NCBI GenBank assembly: GCA_002722055.1
Contig: PBKD01000014.1
Span: 266,533-330,532, forward strand
Length of the DNA: 64,000 bases
Origin: Rhodospirillaceae bacterium
Lineage (GTDB): Bacteria; Pseudomonadota; Alphaproteobacteria; SHVP01
Reading direction: 5' to 3'
Positions 1 to 7,777 of this stretch are shown in pieces; the stretch's first letter is position 1; each line of letters opens with the position of its first letter. A program made the position numbers and the translations under genes. The notes beneath the pieces are model-generated. The model had not been told where the DNA came from and did no database searches. It saw only the letters and a program-made list of their open reading frames with translations.

Positions 1-113
1 TCATAACCAACAATTTTATTAGTTATTCTATATTTTTTTAAAGCTCGACAAATTGAAGAACCAATTAACCCCAAGCCTATAACTGTTATTTTCTTGAAAG
101 TTTTATTATCCAT
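1..113 (-). CDS. tyrC: prephenate/arogenate dehydrogenase, N-terminal part (runs off the window)
   Basis: Only the first 37 codons lie in the window. They read from an ATG at 113 and contain a Rossmann dinucleotide-binding loop, GLGLIGSS, at residues 13-20. This glycine loop followed by SS is typical of the TyrA/TyrC dehydrogenases, which oxidatively decarboxylate prephenate or arogenate in tyrosine synthesis. The start overlaps the last 8 bases of hisC, and a chorismate mutase gene lies two genes upstream, an order common in alphaproteobacteria. The short visible part would also fit another Rossmann dehydrogenase, so the name rests on the neighbourhood. Prephenate versus arogenate preference cannot be told. 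Confidence 0.75.
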   Translation of the reverse strand, partial: MDNKTFKKITVIGLGLIGSSICRALKKYRITNKIVGY

Positions 114-1215
114 TATAAATACTTTTAAAGTCTTGCATAGCTTGAAGCAAAAGATCTATTTCCTCTTTTTTTCCAACGGTTATCCTAAGATAATCTGGTA
201 ACCCATAAGCTGCAACTTTTCTAACTAAAACTTTTCTACTGATCAAGAAGTCATGCATTGAAGTAGAGTAATTAGAATTTTCAAATTTTACTAAGACAAA
301 ATTTGCAACACTAGGCATTACTTGAAAACCTAAGCATTCAATACCATTCCTTAATTTAGATAGGTTTTCTTTGTTTTTTGTAATTATAAAATTTTCATGT
401 TCTAAATCACCTAGCGCCTCAATTCCAGCTACTTGTGCTAATGAATTTACATTAAATGGCTGCCTAACTTTATCTATAATTTCAGATATATATTTTGACG
501 AATAAGACCAACCTAATCTGAGAGATGCAAGACCATATAATTTGGAGAAAGTTCTTGTCATTACAACATTATCGAAATTATTTACAAACATTATACCAGA
601 TTCATAGTCTTCATCTGTTACAAACTCTGCATAAGCTGAGTCTATAACTAATAATATATTTTTTGGAACTTCTCTACATAATAACTCTAGCTCAATTTTG
701 TTTAAATAGCTTCCTGTAGGGTTATTTGGATTTGCTATTAAAATAACTTTAGTGTTATCAGATATAGATGATAAGATAGAATGCACATCGGTTTTAAAAT
801 TATATTCTGGCGCAGCAATAGGAATAGAACCATTTGATTTTGCTGCTATAGAGTACATTAGAAATCCATACTGGCTAAACAAAACTTCGTCTGATGGCCC
901 TGAGAAACAACGAACCAAAATATCAATTAATTCATCTGAACCGCAGCCACAAGCAATCCTATCAACATCTATATTGTATTTCTCTGATATCGCTCGTCTT
1001 AGAAACAATGTCGAACCATCTGGATATCTATTGATTGAGTGACTAAAACTATTTAATGATTTAATAACCCTCGGACTTGGACCAACAAAAGACTCATTAG
1101 ACGCAAGGTTTATTATATTAGCATCCGAAAAATTATGATTTCCTCCTTTATAGGGCTCTATTGAGGAAATACCTGGTTTTGGTTCAATATGTCTAAATGA
1201 ATTCTTCTTATTCAT
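106..1215 (-). CDS. hisC: histidinol-phosphate aminotransferase
   Basis: This 369-residue fold-type I PLP enzyme transaminates imidazole-acetol phosphate to histidinol phosphate, and in many bacteria also acts on aromatic keto acids. Visible motifs are ASNESFVGPSP near 38-48, the cofactor-binding GCGSDE at 90-95, ANPNNPTG at 161-168, D192, and the Schiff-base lysine K225 in SKLYGLA followed by RLGW at 233-236. Length is normal for HisC. It sits between a chorismate mutase (4-base ATGA overlap) and tyrC (8-base overlap), so it is probably translated with both. That context suggests it may also serve as the aromatic aminotransferase for Phe/Tyr, which is inference. Confidence 0.9.
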   Translation of the reverse strand: MNKKNSFRHIEPKPGISSIEPYKGGNHNFSDANIINLASNESFVGPSPRVIKSLNSFSHSINRYPDGSTLFLRRAISEKYNIDVDRIACGCGSDELIDILVRCFSGPSDEVLFSQYGFLMYSIAAKSNGSIPIAAPEYNFKTDVHSILSSISDNTKVILIANPNNPTGSYLNKIELELLCREVPKNILLVIDSAYAEFVTDEDYESGIMFVNNFDNVVMTRTFSKLYGLASLRLGWSYSSKYISEIIDKVRQPFNVNSLAQVAGIEALGDLEHENFIITKNKENLSKLRNGIECLGFQVMPSVANFVLVKFENSNYSTSMHDFLISRKVLVRKVAAYGLPDYLRITVGKKEEIDLLLQAMQDFKSIYNG

Positions 1216-2042
1216 AATGCGTAACTTCCAATAGATCTTATACTAACTATACCATCTTCGTTATTTAATAAACTCTCAAAGACTTTTGAGCCAACTTCAA
1301 AAAAACCCTCAACATCGAGCAAATAAAGAAATATATTTTCACTCTCCTCAAGTTGACCGACTAATTCACCAAAAATTCCTAATTTACCTGCAATTTTTAC
1401 CAATAAATCTTTACTCTTCTTCTTATTAAGTTCAAAAATCAACCAACTTCTATCTTTACCTGATATTTCTGATGGAAAACTTGCAACTGCTATGGCTTCA
1501 AGTTCTTCAAATTGATCGATTGACTTTCCTCCATATGGAAGCCTCGCAATAATATTTGTCTGATTGTTTGACCCAATCCCAATATTTTTCCACCAATCAG
1601 CCTCAGAATTATTAGATGGATGAGGAAAAACTCCTATAAAAGATCGATCATCTGAAATTTTTTGTAGTAAAACCTTTGATGATTTATAGAGTTCGATATT
1701 GGATGCAGATCCAAAATAATCTCTTGTAATATCCCAATAGCCAACAGAATGAGTTGGGGCACACAAGCCAACCGAATAACTACTCTGCATCTGGCTATAA
1801 GCAGAAACTAACTCCCTCCATATTCTTACTATAGATCTCTTTGAAAAATTAGTAGGTGCTTTACAAAGAATTTTCCTCAGAACCTCTGCTTCTCTACCAG
1901 TCCTAATTGCAGGTCCAATAGCTTTATTTTTAGAAATTTCCTGAACAATCTCAGTTCTCAGGTTAATGAGATCAATAATTTGAGAATCTATTTCATCAAT
2001 TTTTTTACGTAGATTATTTATTTTCGTCTCTTTATCTTGCAT
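1212..2042 (-). CDS. chorismate mutase with degenerate prephenate dehydratase-like C-terminal region
   Basis: Residues 1-90 form an AroQ-type chorismate mutase helix bundle, which rearranges chorismate to prephenate. The expected basic residues are present: R12, R29, K40, and R50-E51 in the GRE motif. Residues 90-276 have the size and general pattern of the dehydratase plus ACT regions of P-proteins. However, I cannot find the dehydratase TRF-type motif or the ACT ESRP motif, so dehydratase activity is unlikely. It is the first gene of the CM-hisC-tyrC operon and diverges from metX. A symbol is withheld because pheA would imply a dehydratase. Confidence 0.8.
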   Translation of the reverse strand: MQDKETKINNLRKKIDEIDSQIIDLINLRTEIVQEISKNKAIGPAIRTGREAEVLRKILCKAPTNFSKRSIVRIWRELVSAYSQMQSSYSVGLCAPTHSVGYWDITRDYFGSASNIELYKSSKVLLQKISDDRSFIGVFPHPSNNSEADWWKNIGIGSNNQTNIIARLPYGGKSIDQFEELEAIAVASFPSEISGKDRSWLIFELNKKKSKDLLVKIAGKLGIFGELVGQLEESENIFLYLLDVEGFFEVGSKVFESLLNNEDGIVSIRSIGSYAL

Positions 2043-2205
2043 TTTTAAAAAGCCTTAAATTAGAATAAAAAACCGATCGATTTAGATTAATTTGACATTT
2101 GGGAAATAAAGTAACCATTTTTTTAATATTTTATATATATTGCCTATTCATTAATATCTTAAATTAATATAATCATAAAACATTTTTTAACAATTTAAAT
2201 ATACT

Positions 2206-3339
2206 ATGAAAAAAAACGAATTGAATGGATATTCTGTTGAACTTGGCTCAAATCAAGCTTTGAACCTCGATTGTGGTGTCGAATTGAATCATTTTATAAT
2301 GGCTTTTCAAACCTATGGGAGGTTAAATAAAAATAAAACAAATGCAATACTTGTATGCCATGCATTAACAGGTGACCAACATGCTGCTAACACCCATCCT
2401 TTAACTGGGAAGCCTGGGTGGTGGGAAAATATGATTGGTTCAGGAAAACCATTAGATACAGATAGGTTTCTGGTAATATGTATTAATGTTTTAGGCGGTT
2501 GTATGGGGTCAACAGGGCCTGGAGAAATCAACCCACAAAATGGTGAGCCGTGGGGTCTAAGCTTCCCAGTTGTTACTATTGCAGACATGGTCAGAGCTCA
2601 AGCAAGAGTAATAGAATACCTTGGTATAAAAAAACTATTTTCTGTTATTGGCGGTTCTATGGGTGGAATGCAGACTCTTCAATGGGCATCTCTATACCCA
2701 GATAAAATTTGTACTGCTATACCTATAGCCTCAGCTGCAAGACACTCTGCTCAGAATATAGCTTTTCATGAAGTAGGGAGACAAGCAATTATAGCAGACC
2801 CAAAATGGGAAAACGGAAATTATTCTTATAAAAGCAGCACTCCTAAATCTGGATTAGCAGTAGCAAGAATGGCCGCACATGTTACATACTTATCTCAAGC
2901 AGCACTCAGAAGAAAGTTTGGTAGAAGATTACAAAATAGACAAGAAAAAACATATGGTTTTGGAGCTGACTTTCAGGTAGAAAGTTACTTGAGACACCAA
3001 GGTATTACTTTTGTCGACCGGTTTGATGCAAATTCATATTTGTATATGACAAGAGCAATGGACTATTTTGACTTAGCCCATGAAAATAAAGGCTCACTTG
3101 CAAATGCTTTCAAAAATACTCCTGTAAGATTCTGTATATTTTCATTCACTAGCGATTGGCTCTTTCCTACAAGTGAGAGCCGAGAAATTGTTCATGCATT
3201 AAATGCCGAAGCAGCAAACGTAAGTTTTGTTGAAATTGAGTCAGATAAGGGTCATGATGCTTTTTTATTAGATGAACCAGAATTTCATAAAATTCTATCA
3301 GGGTTTATAAATGGTGCTGCTCCACAATTTGGGTTATAA
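2206..3339 (+). CDS. metX: homoserine O-acyltransferase (MetX family)
   Basis: This 377-residue alpha/beta-hydrolase acylates homoserine in the first committed step of methionine synthesis. The nucleophile elbow GGSMGG places the catalytic serine at S151, and the triad is completed by D317 (FTSDWLFPT) and H350 ([10 protein letters not shown]). The oxyanion region around residues 52-57 (HALTGD) is also typical. Family members use acetyl-CoA or succinyl-CoA and the sequence alone does not settle which. It is divergent from chorismate mutase and followed after 2 bases by metW, the usual pairing. No Shine-Dalgarno is obvious upstream of the ATG. Confidence 0.92.
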   Translation: MKKNELNGYSVELGSNQALNLDCGVELNHFIMAFQTYGRLNKNKTNAILVCHALTGDQHAANTHPLTGKPGWWENMIGSGKPLDTDRFLVICINVLGGCMGSTGPGEINPQNGEPWGLSFPVVTIADMVRAQARVIEYLGIKKLFSVIGGSMGGMQTLQWASLYPDKICTAIPIASAARHSAQNIAFHEVGRQAIIADPKWENGNYSYKSSTPKSGLAVARMAAHVTYLSQAALRRKFGRRLQNRQEKTYGFGADFQVESYLRHQGITFVDRFDANSYLYMTRAMDYFDLAHENKGSLANAFKNTPVRFCIFSFTSDWLFPTSESREIVHALNAEAANVSFVEIESDKGHDAFLLDEPEFHKILSGFINGAAPQFGL

Positions 3340-3341
3340 TT

Positions 3342-3959
3342 TTGAAAAAAAGTAATAGAAATCTAAGACCAGATGAATATGCAATTGCAAATCTGGTTAG
3401 GCCATCAACTCGAGTGCTTGATATAGGATGCGGAGACGGATCTCTTCTTATTCACCTTACTAGAGAAAAAAATGTAGTGGGAAGAGGAATTGAATTGAGT
3501 CAAGAAGGAGTGAACTTCTGCGTAAGCAAAGGCCTGTCAGTAATTCAAGGGAATGCTGATACCGATTTAAATTTTTACCCTAAAAAAAGTTTTGATTATG
3601 TTATTTTGAGCCAAACTTTACAAGCCACTCATGACCCAAAAAACGTACTATTAAATTTAAATAGGATAGGCAAAAGATCTATTGTGTCTCTGCCTAATTT
3701 TGGTCACTTTAAAATTAGACTTAAATTATTAACTACAGGCCAAATGCCAAAAACAAATTTATTAAATGAACCATGGTTCTCAACTCCAAATATTCATTTA
3801 TGCACAATACTTGATTTTGTTAATTTATGTAAGGATTTAGATCTTCACCTAGAGTCAGTAATAGTGCTAAATGAAAAAGGCAAAGTAAGTTTCTTTAGTA
3901 AAAACCTTTACTTAGCTAACTTATTTGGACAACAAGTTCTTTTTGTAATTAAAAATTAA
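3342..3959 (+). CDS. metW: methionine biosynthesis protein MetW
   Basis: This 205-residue class I SAM-dependent methyltransferase-fold protein always accompanies metX in proteobacteria. Its exact chemistry is not well established, and it is thought to assist homoserine acylation. The SAM-binding motif I, VLDIGCGDGSLL, lies at residues 25-36. The downstream segments SQTLQATHDP and SIVSLPNFGHF are typical of MetW. The start is TTG, 2 bases after the metX stop, so translation is probably coupled. Length is normal for the family. Confidence 0.92.
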   Translation: MKKSNRNLRPDEYAIANLVRPSTRVLDIGCGDGSLLIHLTREKNVVGRGIELSQEGVNFCVSKGLSVIQGNADTDLNFYPKKSFDYVILSQTLQATHDPKNVLLNLNRIGKRSIVSLPNFGHFKIRLKLLTTGQMPKTNLLNEPWFSTPNIHLCTILDFVNLCKDLDLHLESVIVLNEKGKVSFFSKNLYLANLFGQQVLFVIKN

Positions 3960-4058
3960 AAAAATGTTAACTATAAAAATTAATTTATTATTTTAATAAT
4001 TTGATTCATTGTTTTTTAACTTTTCTAATTTATCTAATTTATATTAGAGGAAACTTGG

Positions 4059-4400
4059 ATGGATATATCAAATAATCTTGGTAACAAGAATTACAACATA
4101 AAGAATGGTGAAGCTAGTTTTTATAAAAGTAAAAAAACTGATTTATTAAAAAGGGATTCTCTAAAAAAAATAAGTTCAAGTTTAAGTATTAATGATTTAT
4201 TTATAGAAGAATCTAGGGAAGAATTCTTAAAAAAACTAAAATCAAAAAACTCACTACCTTTTTTAACGCAACTTTTATCTCAGAAAAACGGGGTTTTTTC
4301 GGAAAAATCGACCTTTACTGCTAATAATGCATATACAAAATCAAATAAAATCAGTGATTTAATCTATGGAAATTTAGAATATATACAATTCTTTGCTTAG
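4059..4400 (+). CDS. small hypothetical protein, 113 aa
   Basis: I do not recognise this protein. It has a good Shine-Dalgarno (AGAGGAAA, about 6-8 bases before the ATG), which supports real translation. The N-terminal 60 residues are rich in Lys, Ser and Asn. Residues 44-60 look like an amphipathic charged helix. A hydrophobic segment PFLTQLLSQ follows, and the C-terminus ends in aromatic residues (YIQFFA). There are no cysteines, signal peptide or membrane span. It lies 99 bases after metW on the same strand and just before a small membrane protein. The PFLTQLLSQ block is the best handle for a homology search. Confidence 0.6.
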   Translation: MDISNNLGNKNYNIKNGEASFYKSKKTDLLKRDSLKKISSSLSINDLFIEESREEFLKKLKSKNSLPFLTQLLSQKNGVFSEKSTFTANNAYTKSNKISDLIYGNLEYIQFFA

Positions 4401-4448
4401 TCCTCATATTTATGTTTATTATAATGTTTTTCTACTAATGGCAAAAAA

Positions 4449-4604
4449 ATGAAATGGTTACCTCTTATCTTAGCAATTCTAGTTATAATTTTTGCAGTAC
4501 TAAGTTCAAGAATTTTGACATTTCCATCTTTAGAAGATAGTTCTAACTTGCCCTCAGATACAAAAATTAATGAAGCAGTAAATATCATTGCACCAAAAAA
4601 ATAA
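4449..4604 (+). CDS. small single-span membrane protein, 51 aa
   Basis: The ATG at 4449 opens a 51-codon frame. It begins MKWLPLILAILVIIFAVL, one clear hydrophobic helix at residues 3-18, followed by a polar tail with several Ser/Asp and ending in APKK. This is the layout of a small inner-membrane protein or an uncleaved signal anchor. No strong Shine-Dalgarno is seen. It lies 48 bases after the preceding small gene and 232 bases before rplU. The antisense frame covering the same bases has less protein-like composition. Function unknown; expression is unproven. Confidence 0.45.
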   Translation: MKWLPLILAILVIIFAVLSSRILTFPSLEDSSNLPSDTKINEAVNIIAPKK

Positions 4605-4714
4605 TCGTTTATTTTCAGTAACTTATAAAGTATATTGATTTTTTGCTACGTAAATATTTTTTTAATTGTATTTTTCATTAATAATAAAATTTTTCAAATA
4701 TTTGATTAAATTGC

Positions 4715-4734
4715 TAATTTTGCATAATTTTCGC
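4715..4734. repeat. short direct repeat upstream of rplU
   Basis: Two near-identical units, TAATTTTGC at 4715-4723 and TAATTTTCGC at 4725-4734, end 9 bases before the candidate -35 box of rplU. AT-rich repeats there could act as an UP element or a regulator site. In DNA this AT-rich, chance is also plausible. Confidence 0.25.
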
Positions 4735-4743
4735 TTCTCAGGA

Positions 4744-4772
4744 TTGACAGCAAAAACCGTTAGTTATAGGTT
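4744..4772 (+). promoter_or_regulatory. candidate sigma-70 promoter for rplU-rpmA
   Basis: A perfect TTGACA -35 hexamer lies at 4744-4749. With 17-base spacing the -10 would be TAGGTT at 4767-4772; with 15-base spacing it would be TATAGG at 4765-4770. It sits about 65-90 bases before the rplU ATG in a region without a gene. A similarly spaced TTG...TAGGT pair occurs before atpH. The weak -10 keeps confidence low. Confidence 0.35.
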
Positions 4773-4836
4773 CGATTTTTTGATATGTTTAATCATAGTA
4801 TTTATGAAATAAACTTCTTATTTTGTAGGCCGTATC

Positions 4837-5307
4837 ATGTATGCAATAATTAGAACTGGTGGTAAACAATATTCTGTAAACCCTAATGAAATACTTAGGG
4901 TTGGGAAGATAGATATGAAAGAGGGCTCTTCTTTAGAAATAAATGAGGTTCTGATGATTAAAAACGGTGATGACATCACGAGTGGAAATCCTTTTGTATC
5001 AGGCGCAACTGTAAAGGCTGAAATTCTCGAACAAAAAAAATCAAAATTGATTACTGTTTTCAAAAAAAAACGTAGACATAATTATCGAAGGACCCGTGGG
5101 CATAAACAAGATGAAACAGTAATCAAAGTAGTCGATATATTACTTGATAAAAAAAGTATTGCTTCTGAATCAACAGATACAAAGAAGATAAAGAAAAAAA
5201 CCGACTCAAAAGAAACAAAAAAATCCTCAAAAAAAGCTAAAGATCCTTCTAGCTCAAAAGAAAAATCCCCCTCAAAACCTAAAAAAAAGGTTACAAAAAA
5301 GGAGTAA
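4837..5307 (+). CDS. rplU: 50S ribosomal protein L21 with long lysine-rich tail
   Basis: Residues 1-103 are a standard L21 (MYAIIRTGGKQY start; FKKKRRHNYRRTRGHKQ near 75-91, the 23S rRNA-binding basic segment). The usual protein ends near residue 103, but this one runs on to 156 with a low-complexity tail of Lys, Ser, Asp and Pro, presumably disordered. Tails on L21 are seen in other alphaproteobacteria, yet it stands out in such compact DNA. It is the first gene of a run on the plus strand, with rpmA starting 6 bases after the stop and a TTGACA box upstream. Confidence 0.95.
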   Translation: MYAIIRTGGKQYSVNPNEILRVGKIDMKEGSSLEINEVLMIKNGDDITSGNPFVSGATVKAEILEQKKSKLITVFKKKRRHNYRRTRGHKQDETVIKVVDILLDKKSIASESTDTKKIKKKTDSKETKKSSKKAKDPSSSKEKSPSKPKKKVTKKE

Positions 5308-5313
5308 TTCATA

Positions 5314-5562
5314 ATGGCACATAAAAAAGCTGGAGGTAGCTCTAGGAACGGTCGAGATTCTGTTGGAAGAAGACTTGGAGTAAAAAAATTTGGTGGAGAA
5401 AATGTAATACCAGGTAATATTATCATTCGTCAGAGAGGCACTAAATGGCATCCAGGGGAAAATGTAGGTATTGGCAAAGACCACACAATATTTTCACTTG
5501 TTGAGGGTAAAGTAGTTTTTTCTGAAAAATCTGGAAAAAAAATATTTGTTTCTGTGGAATAA
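5314..5562 (+). CDS. rpmA: 50S ribosomal protein L27
   Basis: This 82-residue L27 has the canonical N-terminus [16 protein letters not shown], which reaches toward the peptidyl transferase centre, and the signature [15 protein letters not shown] at about residues 30-44. There is no N-terminal cleavable extension of the Firmicute type. AAGGAG just upstream of the ATG overlaps the rplU stop region, and the pairing with rplU and obgE is nearly universal in bacteria. Confidence 0.96.
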   Translation: MAHKKAGGSSRNGRDSVGRRLGVKKFGGENVIPGNIIIRQRGTKWHPGENVGIGKDHTIFSLVEGKVVFSEKSGKKIFVSVE

Positions 5563-5621
5563 TCTGCATCTTAAATTGTAGTACCTTTAAATCAATATTA
5601 TAATTATCATCTGAGAGAAAA

Positions 5622-6659
5622 ATGAAATTTCTAGATGAAGCAAAGATATTCATTCGATCGGGTAATGGAGGTCATGGTTGCCTTAGCTTTAGAAGGGAGG
5701 CAAACGTACCATTAGGCGGGCCTGATGGCGGAAATGGAGGTGTAGGGGGTGATATATTATTTAAGGTACAAAACAACCTAAACACACTTATTGATTTCAG
5801 GTATAAACAACATTTTAAAGCAAAAAGTGGCTTGCCTGGAATGGGGAAAAATAGAACCGGTCAAACAGGACAAGATTTGGTTATAAAGGTTCCTCAGGGC
5901 ACACAAATTTTTACTCATGATAAAAAATCACTAATTGCTGACCTAAAAGATATAGATCAGGAGCTTTTAATTTTAAAAGGTGGAAAAGGTGGAAGAGGTA
6001 ATGCATCTTTTAAATCTTCAACTAATCGAGCACCAAGAAATATTCAAAAAGGGGAAGAAGGTGAAGAACTCTGGGTTTGGTTAAGACTAAAACTGATAGC
6101 CGACGTTGGAATAGTAGGCTTGCCAAACGCAGGAAAATCCTCTCTTTTATCAAAAATTACTGCCGCAAAACCTAAAGTAGCTGATTACCCATTTACTACA
6201 CTAACTCCACAGATTGGTGTAGTATATGATAATGAAAGAGATTTTGTCATAGCAGATATCCCAGGACTAATAGAAGGAGCGCACATTGGTGTGGGTCTTG
6301 GAACAAAATTTCTAGGGCATATAGAGCGTTGTAGTATTTTGCTTCACCTTATTGATGGAAATTGTAAAAATATAGTGAGTTCTTATTTTGCCATTAGAAA
6401 TGAAATTAATCTTTATGGATTTGACTTAGATAAAAAAATTGAAATAGTTGTAATCAGTAAATCTGACTCAATCACTGAAGAACAGGTTGAAATGCAAATA
6501 AATAACCTAGTATCTAGAACTAATAAAAAACCATTAGTAATATCCTCTTTAACCGGACAAGGCTGTAAAAAATTAATAAATAAAATTAATAATACTCTTT
6601 TTGAAGTAAAACAAAATAAACAAGACGAACAAGAAATTAAAAATGAATCCTTTATCTAA
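5622..6659 (+). CDS. obgE: GTPase ObgE/CgtA
   Basis: This 345-residue ribosome-assembly GTPase binds the 50S subunit and links growth to the stringent response. The glycine-rich OBG domain covers residues 1-158 (many GG repeats, e.g. GGPDGGNGG at 32-40). The G domain begins at about 160, with the P-loop GLPNAGKSS at 166-174 and DIPG at 212-215. The G4 motif reads SKSD in place of the usual NKxD, a tolerated variant in some GTPases. Length is typical, with no long C-terminal extension. The 3' end overlaps proB by 17 bases. Confidence 0.95.
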   Translation: MKFLDEAKIFIRSGNGGHGCLSFRREANVPLGGPDGGNGGVGGDILFKVQNNLNTLIDFRYKQHFKAKSGLPGMGKNRTGQTGQDLVIKVPQGTQIFTHDKKSLIADLKDIDQELLILKGGKGGRGNASFKSSTNRAPRNIQKGEEGEELWVWLRLKLIADVGIVGLPNAGKSSLLSKITAAKPKVADYPFTTLTPQIGVVYDNERDFVIADIPGLIEGAHIGVGLGTKFLGHIERCSILLHLIDGNCKNIVSSYFAIRNEINLYGFDLDKKIEIVVISKSDSITEEQVEMQINNLVSRTNKKPLVISSLTGQGCKKLINKINNTLFEVKQNKQDEQEIKNESFI

Positions 6660-7758
6660 AACAAGAAGAATAGTGATAAAAATTGGATCAAGTTTATTAA
6701 TCGATAAAAATGATGGCAAGATTAATAATGATTGGCTATCTATACTTAGTAAAGAAATTAGTAATTTAGTAAGTTCTGGTAAAGAAATAATTTTAGTATC
6801 TTCAGGTTCAATAGCTTTAGGTAAAAAATATTTAGATATTTATAGCAAAAACCTCAAACTTGAAGAAAGCCAGGCAGCGGCAGCTGCTGGACAATCAATG
6901 TTAATTCATGCTTATAAGCAAAAACTCGAAAAATATAATATTAAAATAGCTCAAATTCTTCTTACACCAGATGACACCGAAGAAAGAAGAAGGTATTTAA
7001 ATGCTAAAAATACTTTTGATATGCTTTTAAAACTTAATGTGCTACCAATTGTCAATGAAAATGATACAGTTGCAACTTCTGAGATTAGATTCGGTGATAA
7101 TGACACTCTTTCAGCAAGAGTTGCTATTATGATGTCTGCTGATTGTCTAATACTACTCTCTGATGTAGATGGCTTATATTCTGATGGCCCTAATTTTAAA
7201 GACAAACCAACACTAATAAAAAATATAGATAATATAACTCCCGAAATTGAACAAATGGCTGGTAAAGCATCTGGTTATGGAAAAGGAGGTATGATAACTA
7301 AAATTAATGCAGCGAAACTAGCTACAAATTCTGGATGTAAGACTATAATTGCTAAAGGTTCATTAAATAAACCAATTGAAAATATTACTAATGGTGGGAA
7401 TTTTACCTCATTTGAGCCACATGGAACTCCTAATTCTGCAAGAAAAAAATGGATTGCTAGCTCACTCAAACCTTTAGGAAAAATTACAATTGACAACGGG
7501 GCAAAAGATGCTTTGCAAAAAAATAAAAGTCTTCTGCCAGCTGGTGTGATTAAAGTCTCTGGAAACTTTGATAGAGGTGATCCTGTGCTAATTATTGATA
7601 ACGAAGAAAATATATTAGCTAGGGGGCTAGTAACTTACTCATTTAAGGATACTCAATTAATTATTGGTCATAAAAGTAGTGAAATTGAAAAAATTTTAGG
7701 CTACCGTGGAAGAAATGAATTAATTCATAAAGATGACCTTGTAATGCTTGATAGTTAA
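6643..7758 (+). CDS. proB: glutamate 5-kinase
   Basis: This enzyme phosphorylates glutamate to glutamyl-5-phosphate, the first step of proline synthesis. The amino acid kinase domain begins RRIVIKIGSSLL and contains SSGSIALG, NENDTVAT and FGDNDTLSARVA. A C-terminal PUA domain occupies about residues 280-365, giving the usual two-domain length of 371. It overlaps the end of obgE by 17 bases and precedes proA, so proline synthesis is embedded in the ribosome/GTPase run. Feedback inhibition by proline is known for the family, but not visible here. Confidence 0.95.
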   Translation: MNPLSKTRRIVIKIGSSLLIDKNDGKINNDWLSILSKEISNLVSSGKEIILVSSGSIALGKKYLDIYSKNLKLEESQAAAAAGQSMLIHAYKQKLEKYNIKIAQILLTPDDTEERRRYLNAKNTFDMLLKLNVLPIVNENDTVATSEIRFGDNDTLSARVAIMMSADCLILLSDVDGLYSDGPNFKDKPTLIKNIDNITPEIEQMAGKASGYGKGGMITKINAAKLATNSGCKTIIAKGSLNKPIENITNGGNFTSFEPHGTPNSARKKWIASSLKPLGKITIDNGAKDALQKNKSLLPAGVIKVSGNFDRGDPVLIIDNEENILARGLVTYSFKDTQLIIGHKSSEIEKILGYRGRNELIHKDDLVMLDS

Positions 7759-7777
7759 ATTATAAGCGAGAAAAAAT

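Noticed and set aside
2043-2205. SAM riboswitch between chorismate mutase and metX
   Set aside because: SAM-II or SAM-V elements are common before met genes in alphaproteobacteria, but I could not find their conserved pseudoknot segments in these 163 bases.
4397-4588. 63-codon minus-strand frame between the small orphan genes
   Set aside because: It overlaps the end of the 113-aa gene and the 51-aa membrane protein. The plus-strand frame has a more credible membrane protein composition.
4760-4785. tRNA-like GGTTCGAT segment upstream of rplU
   Set aside because: The flanking bases cannot form the T-arm stem, and no acceptor, D or anticodon arms can be drawn from the upstream DNA.
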